NCBI GenBank assembly: GCA_951804985.1
Contig: OX638133.1
Location: 73,414,367 to 73,478,366 of the forward strand
Source of the DNA: Dryomyza anilis
Taxonomy: Eukaryota > Arthropoda > Insecta > Diptera > Dryomyzidae
Length of the DNA: 64,000 nucleotides
Direction of reading: 5' to 3'
Shown: piece by piece, positions 10,109 to 21,732 of the stretch
How the letters are laid out: every line of letters starts with the position of its first letter
Numbering within the stretch: position 1 is the stretch's first letter
Notes under the pieces: generated by a model
Told to the model about the DNA's origin: nothing
Databases searched by the model: none
The model's input: only the letters and a program-made list of their open reading frames with translations
Translations under genes and position numbers: made by a program

Positions 10109-13100
10109 CTGCATGGGTGCGGGTGCTGCTAATAGAGTTCCCTGCATTTCAGTAACCTCCATTTCAGTTTGCGCCGCCTCCTGTTGTGCTATCAATGGCA
10201 CTACAAACGGCGTCGCCTCATCGTTCAGCTCCAAATGTGGCTGCTTGTGCTGTGGTGATGAGACTGCCGATGTATCACTGTTTTCGCTAAGTTTGCGTTT
10301 TAAAGTTAATTTTAATTTTTTAACTTTTTTCGGCTGTTTTGGCGGCAACTGTTTTTTCTTCGTTGTCTTCGTCGTTGTCATGGCTTCCGTCGCATAATCT
10401 GGTTGATCGATTACCAACTGATGCGAAGCTGATGAAGTGCTAGTCGCTGACGAAGATGCCGAAGAAACTATGGATGAGCGACTATTCTCATCAGCAGCTT
10501 GTAAAGCATTTAATTGAGCATCGAGTGTAGAGTGATTTAATTGCTTTTCAACTTGTACTTTTTGTTCACCATAGAATGTTGTCTGCTCTTGTTTGAAGAC
10601 ATTTTGCATATTAAGCGCTTCTGCTTGCACATTTTCATTGGGTTGTTCTATCACAGTTGCTGTTGTTGTTTCCTTTTCGCTGTGTTCGCCATTTATTTTC
10701 GGCACTATTGTCATGTAATCATTTTCCATAAATCTACTTTTGATGAGACCATGCAGCAGTTCGGCTTCCTCTGATGTGGTCTCATTGTGCTCTGTCTTTA
10801 CGGGAACCTCTAGCAGTTGATTGTATTTAGATGCAGTCTTTGGTAAGTATGGGGAGGTGGAGGAGTTGTTGGATTTGATAAGAGACGAGTTGGGAAAATA
10901 CTGTTGCGCATCTTCATCACGCAAATCAATTTTTAAATATTCATCCCTACTACTACTACTACTTTCATCACCATGTGTTAGTTCGTTGTCTGCCGTTTTC
11001 ATTTTGGTCAACATCTTTGCTGCTTCCAATTCGGCAGCCTTGAGCGCAGATGCATCGGCAGCTTCCAATTCGGCTGCTTTGATTGCCGCTGCATCGGCTG
11101 CTTCCATTTCGGCCGCTTCTATTTCTGCGGCACGCATGGCTTCCTCATCCAATGAGACATCTTCCTGCTTGACAACGCTTTCCCAAAGATTGTCATCGCT
11201 GTCATCGTTGTCAGCAATAACAGCTGCTTTTTCATGTTGTTCTCCGCTGCTCTGTGCTGCATTATCTAGATTATTTTCTTCGATAATTTTCATATCATTA
11301 CTTTCTTCGTCGTCATCTGTTGAAAAACTATTAAAATTGTTTGCGTTTTCAATTGATTTAATTTGTTTACGCATGTCGTTACTTTCATCATCATCGATTT
11401 GTATGTTATTGCTATTTTCATCATCGTCGTCGCTGTATTGAAAGGTCATTGACGCTGGATTTGTATCGACATTTAACTCTTTAGCTTCTACTACTTGATC
11501 ATCGTCATCATCGCTGCTTTGGGAAGAGTTACTTGTATAATCAAATCGATGATTTGCTGATGTGTCATCTTGATCGATTGACATGTCATTCGTTGCGTCA
11601 AGGTCTGCGATTTGTTCTTCAAGTGTTTTTTCTTCAATACCTTTTTCTTTAACTGTTCTTTCTCCATTAGCTTTATCTTCAGGAGATCTCACTTCGACTG
11701 ATCTTTCGTCTAGAGTTCGTTCTTCGAGTGTTTTTTCTTCATTGTTACTCTTTTCACTAGGTCCTTTTTCAAAAGATATTTTTGCGACAGTTTTTTCTTC
11801 AAAAGCTTTTTTTCCAAGTCTCTCCTCTTCATTAGTTTTGTTCTCAACAGTTCCTCTGTCTTCAAAAGTAATTTCATCTTCAACAGATTCGCTATCTTCA
11901 ACAGTTTTCTTCTCTTGAACAGTTTTCTTGTCTTGTTTTGCTTCTGCTGTTGACCTGTCTTCAATATTTGTTATGTCTTCAACAGTTGTACTCTCTTCAC
12001 CTGTTCTTCTGTCTTTAACCATTCTTTCATCTTCATCATTGCTGCTGCTGTCTTCCACAGCGCTGTTTTCTTTAACAGTTCTTTCGTCTTCATCATTAGC
12101 ATCTTCATCACTACTACTACTACTTTGCGAATCATTGCTTTCTTCATCTTCATCTATGCTCATTTTATCACTCTCATCATCGGGCATATTCATTTCGTCG
12201 TTATTTCGCTCATCATTCTCTTGATTTGTACCGGTTTTTTCTACTCTCTCCATGACGCAATTCGTGATTTCGTCCCTTTTCGAATCTACAGTCTCAGCCT
12301 CACTTTCTGCAGCTTTAGATTTATCTTCTGTTGTTTCTAAATAGTCCATATCATCTTTAGCGGATGCAACATTTCTTATATCAACGCTTTCACCTTTGTT
12401 ATTAACATTGTGATCTTCATCTCTTTCATTTATGTTCTGTTTTGTACTATTTAAATGTGCATAGTATTCATTCATTTCATTCGCTAATTCTTCTCCTTCG
12501 TTATCACCAGTATCGTTTAGACTATTACCGGAAATGTCTTCCACATTATCCTCCATATCATCGTCTTCATCTTCTGCATTCTCTGCCATATTTTCTTCCA
12601 CATCCTCTTCCATATTTACATTCACAACACCTTTGATATTCTCCTCCACAATATCTTTTATTTCTTCTCCCATAATATCATCGGTATCATTCAAATTATC
12701 TTCCACATTATCTTCCACATTGTCTTCTACATTATCTTCCACATCATCGTCCTCGCTATCCTCTATATTATGCTCACCATTATTCGGTGATTTATCTTCC
12801 ACATTATTTTCTATACGCTCTCTGATATTATCTTCGTTATCTTCTGCTATTTTCTGCGTTTTAGTCTCTTCCACTGCATCTTCGATATTTCTTTCACCTA
12901 TCGAAGTTGCATCGTCTGTGCTATGTAAGGACTCTTCATCGCTAATGGAGACAGCTTCTTTTTGATGTTCATTATTGACAGTTTTTTCAATTTGCTGTCC
13001 TAATTGCGCTGCTATTTTCAGCTTTGCATCCTTGGCATCAACTTCGACTGCATCATCATCGTCCTCTATCTCATTTATGCTGTCCAAACTATCTGATAAA

Positions 13101-13702
13101 TCAATTTGTAGTGGACTTCTTTGCGTCTTTGCAACAATTTCAGCAGCAGAGTCGCCTACATCGTCATCATCATCACTACGCAGCAGCTCCTCTTCTATGT
13201 CTTGTGAAATATCTGCATTTTGCTGCGTATTTCTGACTATTGGCTCATTATGTTCGCCATCATCGTGTTCGTCACTGTCGCTTCTCAGCAATTCATCCTC
13301 ATCATCAATACTATTAGTATTTATATTATTACCCGCTTCAGCTAATTTGAGAGGCTTTTTCTTCGTAGTCGTCGGCATTGTCATCATCGACGACTGCTGC
13401 TCTTTTATTATATTGTGTGCTTCATCTTTTCTTTTATCACCTACAACTGTTGTTGCTGCTGTAGCCAACTGAATATCTCCGTTTTTATTTTTCACCTTCT
13501 TGTGCTTGTCTTCGGCAACAACCTCCTCCTCCTCGTCATGTGCCGAGTCCGCTGCTGCTGTCTGTAGTTCTTTATTGTGTTTTTTATCAGCATCACTTTG
13601 CGTATTTTTAACAATTTTCAGTTTCAGGTTGTCTGCTGTTGCCTTTTTAGAATTCTGCGCTGCATCCAATTGGGATTCGTTTTTCGTTTCGATCGCTTCC
13701 AT
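10109..13702 (-). CDS. Gene 1, first coding exon: acidic N-terminal domain of a large zinc-finger protein
   Basis: This exon encodes residues 1-1198 of a large, probably nuclear protein. The ATG at 13702-13700 has A at -3 and G at +4. A splice acceptor (CAG, 13727-13725) lies 22 bases upstream, so a 5' untranslated exon further right is expected. The exon is open to a clean donor (CAG|GTATGT, exon end 10109) and is exactly 1198 codons, ending in phase 0. The product is extremely rich in Asp, Glu, Asn and Ser. It has VEDN repeats near residue 323, Glu/Lys-rich degenerate repeats at about 544-700 (TVEE, TVED, FEDR types), and an Ala/Glu helical repeat (AAELEAAD type) near 858-900. Near the end it turns basic (KKKQLPPKQPKKVKKLKLTLKR), like a nuclear localisation signal. 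No enzyme domain is visible. What is known: such acidic tails are common in chromatin proteins. What I infer: a chromatin or transcription role, from the fingers in the later exons. Confidence 0.85.
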
Positions 13703-13724
13703 TATTAAACGGTTGCTATATATG

Positions 13725-15035
13725 CTGTGCAAATTAAAAATGAGTTATTTTTATTTTAAATGTTGTGCAGAAATAAAAAAATACCTTTAATCCATGTTGG
13801 GCTAGGTTCGAGCATTAGAATCTGTGGTTAATAGGTGTTCACTGGTACAGAGCGATATAAATTAAATATATTTGAAATATCTGTAAATAAAATAATATTA
13901 TTTTAGATATTTTGTTTTTTTTTTTAACATATTATAAACATTTTGCTATTATTTTATAACTATATTCAGCTAGAAACATTTTTAAAACATTTACCATACG
14001 TTTTATGAAATGTTTAATTAGTTTATTTTATAATTAATCAAATAATACAACATATGTTTCTATTTATGACTCGATTCTTTATTTAAATATTTATTTTCTA
14101 AATGAACAAATTAGTTTAATGCATGTTAAAAAAAAAACGAATACATTGCCGTCACATAGTATTTCATTAAATTAAGTTGCATTGAAGTATTTATTTAATT
14201 TATAATATATTTTCATAATAAACAATTTATTCACATAAATAATTGGAAAATAACCAAGGTAATAATTTTATTTTGTTAGTTGATTCAAGGAAATCGTATA
14301 AAGAGCGCAGGTTGAAATGTTTAATCGGCTCGAACAATAAACAATTATACTTGAAACACAATTTTTATTTTTATGTCAGTTTCAGTACAAACATTTAAAG
14401 AGCATCATACAAATTGCATTGATTTTTGCTCTCGAGCATCGATAACATAGATCAATTTTAGTGTTCTTGCAAAGATGATTCGAGCTATAGACATCATTTA
14501 AAGTAGAATAATAGCAGTGTGTATGTATAAAAATATATATTTTTTTACCCAAAATAAAAATAATTTTTAAATCATTAATAGAAATTATTTTATTATATAC
14601 TGAACCTTTGAATTTAAAAACAGCAAAAATAATTTCAATTTGCAAAAATAATTTCAAGTTGTAAAATATCGGATAATAATGTGATGAACATGCTAAAAAT
14701 AAACTGATGTGCGTAATTTAATCCACATTTATAAACAATTTTGAACAATTAGCTTTGAAGTAAAAAAAATATATTTAAATGATGTATATAAATTTAGATT
14801 TTAAGTAATTCTGCAGTAAAATTCAAATTTTTAGATATAATTACACTAGACAACAAAAGAAGGCCTCTTTTTATTTATATTGATTAAAAAGATTATCATG
14901 TTTTCGCCCTTATGGGCAGGAGATTCAAAATCTTCTTTGGAGTTCCTGAACCGAAACCAACAACGTGCAATATATTTAATAGGGGATAAAAAATATTTCA
15001 TCCTATATGGGTTCTCTTGAGCTCCTGGGAAATAC
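13725..15035. other. Intergenic or 5' intron sequence, no gene seen
   Basis: Very AT-rich. The acceptor at 13727-13725 shows that gene 1 has a 5' intron, so this stretch is probably intronic for gene 1. No coding frame, RNA gene or clear repeat is recognised. Confidence 0.5.
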
Positions 15036-15178
15036 ATTGACTTGAATTAAATACATAGTTTCGGAGACTACATCCAACTATTTATTCCATTAAATTATTT
15101 GGATCTACATAAAAGCCTATGTTCGCTAATACAATCATTTTATTATTAACCTCATCCAGAAGTGGTCCAAAAAATTGT
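15036..15178 (+). repeat. Dispersed repeat, copy 1
   Basis: About 140 bases (CATAGTTTCGGAGACTAC ... GGATCTACATAAAAGCC ... CAGAAGTGGTCCAAA) match copy 2 at 21066-21232 in the same order and orientation, with indels. The family is not recognised. Confidence 0.65.
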
Positions 15179-15263
15179 TTTAGATTTGGTGGTTTATATC
15201 CAATTCTTAAATTTTCATTTCATTTATTTTGTTCTATATTTAATCGAGCCCATTAGGGCCATA

Positions 15264-16521
15264 AGGACTGCGTCGTATAAAATTGTCCGTTACATATCTT
15301 CCCATAATGTGCTATTGCAAGATTGAAATTAAAAAAAATTGATCATAATAGCTCTGAATTAAATGGCAGAAAATAATTTGTGTCAGTTATAGTCAATACA
15401 AAATTTATTTAACGCGAAAATGGCAAACGAAGTAGAAGTGCGAGAAAATATAATTAAAATTTTTCAAAAACAACCTAGTTGGTCTTTTAAAAAAATTGCC
15501 AAGGAGGTAGGGGCTAACCCTAAGACCATTTCTCGCGTTATCAACCGCTTTAAGGAAGACCTGAGTATTGATCGGAAGAAAGGTTCTGGTAAAAAAAGGC
15601 CCACATGATCGTAAAAATATTTTAAAGAAAGATCCAAGCATATCCGGAAGGAAATTGGCGAGAAAGGAGGATTGCTTAGAATTTTTCGTGTGCAGGACTA
15701 AGAACGAAGCTGGGCTGAAGCCGTACAAGGTCCAAAAAGTTCCGGATAGAAATGCCGTCAAGAATGAAACCGCAAAACAACGAGCTATAAAGCTGAACCA
15801 AGATTTTTTTTTTTAAATTCGATTGCTGCATAATGGACGACGAAACTTATGTTTTAGCGGACTTTTCTCAGCTACCTGGGCAGGAATTTTATACAGCCGA
15901 TTCTCGAGGAAATGTCGCTGAAAAATTCAAATAAAAAAAAATTACAAAATTCCCAAAGAAATTCCTTGTTTGGCAGGCAATTTGCAGTTGTGGAAAAAGG
16001 AGCAGCTCATTCGTGACATCGGGTTCAATTAATAGCGAAATATATGTGAAGGAATGCTTGCAAAAGAGATTGCTTACATTTTTACGCCAACATGAAGTGT
16101 CCACATTTTTTTGGCCTGACCTCGCTTCAAGTCACTACAGCAAAACAGCCTTAAAGTGGATCCAACAAAATGCAGTGATTTTGGTGCCTAGAGAAGCCAA
16201 TCCACCAAACTGTCCAGAACTCAGGCCGATTGAGAGATACTGGGCTTTAGTAAAAAGGGAAATGAGGACAACAAAAAAAGTGGCCAAAGACCTTCAAGAC
16301 ATTAAAAGAAAGTGGTCTTCAGCAGCTGTGAGGTTGTCGGACACTACCATTACAACATTAATGGAAGGGGTTCCGGAAAAATTAAAACTTTTTATTAAAA
16401 AATATTAATTTCAGGTTTTTTATATTTTTTTTTAAATCTAAAAATAACTTGCAAAATAAAATATTTTATTCTATAAAAATTCGATTACTAGATTTTTTCA
16501 GATTTTATTCGACGCAGTCCT
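15264..16521 (+). mobile_element. DD37E-type Tc1/mariner transposon (1258 bp)
   Basis: Complete ends are visible: TA duplications at 15262-15263 and 16522-16523, and terminal inverted repeats AGGACTGCGTCGTATAAAAT (left) and AGGACTGCGTCGAATAAAAT (right, reverse complement). The internal transposase is broken by a few frameshifts (see the pseudogene entry). The spacing between the second Asp and the final Glu is 37 residues, which fits the DD37E (ITmD37E-like) group known from mosquitoes and other insects. Near-identical ends and few lesions suggest a fairly recent insertion. Confidence 0.9.
15420..16408 (+). pseudogene. DD37E transposase, frameshifted
   Basis: The frame opens with MANEVEVRENIIKIFQKQ, followed by a helix-turn-helix (IAKEVGANPKTISRVINRF). 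It shifts frame at an A-run near 15590-15600 and again at a T-run near 15806-15816, and a stop follows at about 15932. The first catalytic site is MDDETY (near 15833-15850), the second FWPDLASSHY (Asp at 16118-16120), and the third CPELRPIERYW (Glu of PIE at 16232-16234), 37 residues after the second. The C-terminal part from 16013 is uninterrupted to the stop at 16408. All three catalytic residues survive, so only reading-frame lesions inactivate it. Confidence 0.88.
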
Positions 16522-16719
16522 TATATGATTAAAAGTAATATAAATGTGCAAATTATTTTAATATATACGTCTTACATCTAAAAATTAATTAACCTAAAAA
16601 TATATTGCATTCCCTAACAAAAATTTAAACAAATTAAAAAATTTCAAATAATTCGTTTCACTATGTATGACATCAATTGTTAAGTATTTCTAACTATTTT
16701 TACGCTCAATAACTCAAGT

Positions 16720-18130
16720 TGTCAAAAATTCATGCGACAAAACATATTGGACTTTGCACGACGTAATCAAAACAAAGCTGAAAATTTGCGGTTATTTTTA
16801 AATAACATCGAAAAGAGAATAAAAATGCATTTGTGTTTAATATGCAAGTAATTTATAATATATGGTTAGTTGCTTAAATATCTTCAGTTAATAAGGTGGG
16901 TGGTTATGAAATGTTTAGTGTTTTTTTATAATTAATTCTTAAATTTTAGTCCAAAATGGCTCGAAACAAATACAATACGCAGTTCAAAAAGCTAATCATT
17001 CATAATTTCCAAGACGGCCTATCACAAAAAGACATATGCAAAAAATGTTCGTTGCCAAAATCTACGGTAAGCTTCATTTTAAAAAAGTACATAATCTCGG
17101 GAAGAGTTGAAACAGTCCACTGCGGTGGCCGTCCAAGGTGTACAACTTCTAAAGATGATGCAGTGCAACAGTTAGAGAGTTCAAAAAATATCCAGATAAG
17201 TCAACTCATAGTGTTATTGATACTCTAAACTTAAATGTGAGTAGTCGAACAGTACAGAGATGAGCATGCGATGTTGGACTCAAAAGTTATCGAGCTGCAA
17301 AGAAGATAAAAATCGAAGAGCTCGTATAAAATTTGCTGAAGATCATATCAGAAGTGGAATACAGTTTTATATTCAGACGAATCAAAATTTAATTTAAAAG
17401 ACTCCTATGGAATGAAAAGAGTACGAAGACCAAAGAACAAGAGATTAGATTCTCGGTACTGCAAGGGTACTATTAAACATGGAGGCGGAAATGTGATGGT
17501 GTGGGGTTGCTTTTCTGGAAAAAGCTTAGGACCCTTACACGAAATGTGATGTTTCCTTATGCAGAGTGGAATATGCCACTTTCTTGGCAATTTCAGCAGG
17601 ACAATGATCCAAAGCACACCTCAAAGTATGTAGAGGATTTGTTTAATGTGGAAGGGATAAATATCATAGAGTGGCCAGCCCAATCTCCGGACCTCAATCC
17701 TATTGAGAATCTCTGGGAAATTGTTAAAAGAAAGATCAATAGAGATGGTGTAAATGGCGATAGGAACAAACTATTTCGTGCTGTAAAAGAAGCTTGGTCA
17801 TCTGTATAAAAAAACGACTATCAACAACCTCATTGCTTCCATGCCAAGAAGATGCGCAGCCGTCATTAAAAATAAAGGTTACGCTACAAAATACTGATAT
17901 CAAAGTATTCGTTCAATATGTTTTGGCGGGTGAATTTTCGACATATTTTGTTATTTTTGTAATAGAGAATTAAAAGTTTGAATTCATTTAATATAATTAT
18001 GTTTTTTTATTAAAATAAAAGTCTGTATTTTTAATTCAAATGCATAAAAGTGTCAACAATTCATAATTTGACATATATCTGAAATATAATGAAAGATTGC
18101 ATTCAGTTCAATATGTTTTGTCCGATACTG
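16720..18130 (+). mobile_element. Tc1-like DD34E transposon, decayed
   Basis: The right end is clear: the element finishes ...CCGATACTG followed by TA (18131-18132), so read inward it starts CAGTATCGGACAAAACATAT. The left end carries the matching GACAAAACATATTGGAC near 16737-16753, but its outermost bases have diverged and the start is approximate. A second copy of the TTCAATATGTTTTG motif lies inside the right end at about 17912, like the inner direct repeats of IR/DR-type Tc1 elements. The transposase inside is a pseudogene. Confidence 0.75.
16956..17809 (+). pseudogene. Tc1-like (DD34E) transposase pseudogene
   Basis: The start MARNKYNTQFKKLIIHNF is followed by a paired-like helix-turn-helix (LSQKDICKKCSLPKSTVSFI) and a GRPR basic motif. 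The frame breaks near 17215-17260. It resumes with the first catalytic site, SDESKF (near 17372), and VMVWGCFSG (near 17496-17520), breaks again, and ends with QQDNDPKHTS (near 17594) and SPDLNPIENLW (near 17684). The spacing from QD to PIE is 34 residues, hence DD34E. The multiple frameshifts and stops make it non-functional. Confidence 0.85.
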
Positions 18131-18132
18131 TA

Positions 18133-19043
18133 CACAGAAAAAAATATTGTACGTATATAAATATAACAATTGATATTAATAGCAAACAAAATCGTATTCC
18201 AATTAAAAATATGAATGTATTTACTAATTAATTAATTGTATTTACACATTTTTTAATTAAAATATTAATAGGAATTAATTTAATATAATTTCAATACAAC
18301 TAAATCTTTAATAGTATTAACTACTTTTATTTGTTACTTTTCGTTCATTAATTTTCTTAAATTGCAACACTGTTTTTTTCTTCTGGATTTCATTTTGTTT
18401 TTTGTTTGTGCGTCTCGTGCGTCAGCGGCGTCGTTCAGTTTCTTCTAACATTATTTTCTTCTACGTTGCTATTTTAAAACAATTGCATTATTTAGTGTAT
18501 GTTAAATGGCTCAATTTATTTTTGCTGTCAAGAATTTGATGCTCATTTTGTTGCATATTGAATCATTAAAAAGCGAATATCAAATTTTATGTTTGACTCA
18601 ATTAATTGGCCCACCTGTAGAAGTTGTGAAAACTGACTTCGGTAAAACATTTGTTAGGTTGAAAGAATTTTACAAAGCATTTCAAAAAGTATAAATATTT
18701 ATTTAATATTTATTTTATGTTATATGTTGAATTAAATTATTTTTATTTTCATATGTTTCTATTCGACAAATATTTAATTTAACACAATATTTAATTGATC
18801 CAATTTATATCGAATGAAATTTTTAATGTTACTAATTAATTAATTAATGATTTAAAAATTCCCAATAAAAAATATAATATATATAACAATTTTAATATCA
18901 ATATGACAAAAAATTAATTAAAATTTCTCGAATTAACATATTCTCATTATTACGAATATGGAAGTTACATCGGCTGAGTTTCAATTAAAATTTAATTGAA
19001 TTGATTAACATTTTAGTTATATTTACACACTTTTTTTTCTGTG
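18133..19043. mobile_element. TIR element with CACAGA ends, containing a short open frame
   Basis: It begins CACAGAAAAAAATATTG directly after the TA of the Tc1-like element and ends TTTTTTTTCTGTG; the inverted ends also share AAATATAAC further in. Terminal motifs like these recur at 39973 and about 40672, so this is a family. The middle is GC-richer (CGTGCGTCAGCGGCGTCG near 18420) and leads into a 62-codon frame at 18506-18694. Confidence 0.65.
18506..18694 (+). CDS. Short open frame inside the CACAGA element
   Basis: A 62-residue frame (MAQFIFAVKNLMLILLHIES...) starts with ATG and ends at TAA. I do not recognise it. It lies about 70 bases downstream of a TCAGTT initiator-like motif (near 18436) in a GC-richer patch. 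It may be a captured exon, a transposon gene remnant or chance; no family signature is visible. Confidence 0.2.
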   Translation: MAQFIFAVKNLMLILLHIESLKSEYQILCLTQLIGPPVEVVKTDFGKTFVRLKEFYKAFQKV

Positions 19044-21065
19044 TGTCGTAAATTTAACGGTCACATTATTGTTTTTACTTTTATTTATAAAATTGTACAT
19101 TCTTAATCGTTTTCCTAATTATAAAAAATTAAATACTTAATGCTTTATCTTTTTTGTATATGAAATAATTATTTTTAACTTCTTTAGGTCCACTGTTTCT
19201 TTTGCTTGGTGTGAAATATTTTACAAGTACAACATTTTGCAATTTATTTCAGTTCTTCTAAAAAAAAAATGAGAAATCGAAACCGAAAGCGTAACTTGAA
19301 ACAGGTATAAAATGCAAAACGATAAAAAAACTGTTTGTAAAGCGATTATTTCGCAATTTTCGAGACTGAATAAGTTTGTGATACTGGAAACTTTTATTAT
19401 TCAGTATTGGTCACTCGGAGCTGCTTTTTTTAAGCAACTAGAAATAAAAAACAATGAAACCCAATTAACACAATGTACATGGTTTATTTTTTTTTTTGTT
19501 GTTTGTCATAATTTTTCTAGCCCTAACTATAATTGACCAATATATTCAAAATTAACTTGGAAAAAGAAAAAAGAAAATAAAACATTTTGCGCTCAAAAAA
19601 AAAAACGAATCTCTCACCTTTGTTATTAAACAAAACCGACTCAAAAGTCAATCAATAAATGCTAATAACAACAACTAATTAAAACAACAAAAACACAGCA
19701 ACGCGTACTACATAATGTGATCGCCGCACATGTGCGACGGTTCATAATAAATAAAAAAAAAATTGTGTGAAGAAAAGATATAAAATACAGAAAATAAAAA
19801 CAACAAGCATAACACGAATGCGAACGGAAGAGCAGACGAAATACAAAGTAAACAAAAATGAGTGAAGATAATAACAGAAGACGATGACAAGACGATGAAA
19901 AAATTGTATAAAAAACTCCCGCCTTTTCCGCTGCGCACACGATGTGCGAATTTGTTTTTGGTTTGCTGTAGAATAAAATTGATTACATTATTTTTTATTG
20001 TTTGCAAAAACAACGAATAAACAAAAACAAAATGTGCAAAATATATAAAAATAAAATTCAAAACCTAAAAAATTTAAATGGAAACAAATAAAAAAAAAGT
20101 TAAAGCGATCAGGACGGACTATGGAATACCTTTTTTCAAGACGGAAATGTTACTGTGGGATATTTAGTTATACTCCAAATTAAAAAAAAAAAAAAAAACG
20201 CGAAGCAATCCTACATACCTCTTTTTTTTGACAACCAAATTTATAAATTTGTGTTAATAAAATGTTTTGAATATTTGTGGAGTTATGGATTCCTAAAGAG
20301 TTATATATAATTGGTTTGTGTGGGTCGTGTTCATAATTACCAGAAGTTATTTTTTGCTAAAACATATTGACCCATAATTATAAACAGTTTAAATTTAACT
20401 TAATAATTAAAATCAGCTTGTGGGATTTAATTTTATGTGAAAAAAAAACAACAACATAAACAACAAAAGCCGGTTGAAACAAAATTTCAATGTTTTTTTG
20501 TTTTTTATTTTTATCCACTTAAAAAATCCATGATTTTTGGACTTTTTGTTTGGATTTTCGTGCTCTTTTCACTATTATTAATTTTTCTTAATATCCGTGA
20601 TTTTAAAAACTGAATATAGACCATCAGATGGGCTACTACTACCTACTGAATGAAATTTCGGAAAAACATCTAAAATGAAATGATACAGAATTGGAAAAAT
20701 AAAACAACTACTTCATTGTTAGACGAGTGAGCCGTTCAATACCTAATGACATGACGGAATTCTCAAAAAAAAAAAAGTGTTTGTTAATTTTTTTTTTTGG
20801 ATTTTAAGATTTTATTGGATTTTTTATAATAATTTTTCGGTTTTTAAAGTTATTACTTCCCACCATTTCGTTGCTGAGAACTGCTGTATAACCTTTGGTT
20901 AAAACATACTTTGTGGAAAAAAATTCACCGCCTTGGATCTGGAAGCAGTTTTCTTCAATATACTAATTAGTCATTTGGACGATAAAATGAAACAACCTAA
21001 TGTCTGATCAAATCTATTTTGAATGTCTCTTTTATAACAGGACGCTTTAAAAATTGGCTTAAAAT
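19044..21065. other. No gene seen
   Basis: AT-rich with A- and T-runs. The open frames at 19662-20061 on the minus strand are Phe/Leu-rich readings of A-rich sequence and are not supported. A GC-richer patch at 19690-19950 has no recognised function. Confidence 0.5.
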
Positions 21066-21232
21066 TGGCTTGAAATGAATCCATAGTTTCGTGAGACTAC
21101 ATGCAGCTATTTATATCATTAAATTATTTGGATCTACATAAAGGCCTATGCTGACTAATAAGTACGTTGGCTAATAAAATATATAAATCATTTCATTATC
21201 AACATCTCTAGAGATTTCATCCAGCAGTGGTC
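21066..21232 (+). repeat. Dispersed repeat, copy 2
   Basis: It shares CATAGTTTCGTGAGACTAC, GGATCTACATAAAGGCC and CAGCAGTGGTCCAAA with copy 1 at 15036-15178. An extra segment (about 25 bases) sits in the middle. Confidence 0.65.
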
Positions 21233-21732
21233 CAAATAATACTTTCAATAAAATCCAAAAAAAATCCAACAAATTTTAAATGGATAAAATCAACAAAATG
21301 GAGTGGAGTGGATAATCCAGCCCTGGTTGGTTAAATAAACAAAAATATAGAACATAAATAATTCAGCAGTCAATATCATTTTAGTCAAATAGAGCTAAAT
21401 AATTTAATTAAGTTGCAGTCACCGATTTCATCTAAATATCGAAAGCCATTTTATTGAATCTGTTAGATTTTGCAGAATTGTCCTGCTATGGAGAAGACAT
21501 TCAAAAATATATTTGATGATGACGTTTCTTTTACTCGCCAATATAACTGATCCAGTATACAGTGGAAATATGTAAAAAGAATGAGAATTAAAAAAGAAAA
21601 AAAAGGTCTCTCAGACCCCTGGTGACTGTGAAATATAAAAAGTCGGTGCACCAACTAAAAGTACATATTGGTACTCAAATGAAAGGTATTTGATTACAAA
21701 TTCAGAACGGTTGATCGTAACATACTCTGGAC

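Noticed and set aside
10821..13472. Several Ser/Leu-rich plus-strand frames
   Set aside because: They are complements of the Glu/Asp-rich exon of gene 1, whose GAA/GAT codons read as TTC/ATC/TCA-type codons; no independent signal.
19662..20061. Minus-strand hydrophobic frames as a membrane protein
   Set aside because: Composition is driven by A-rich plus-strand runs; no conserved pattern.
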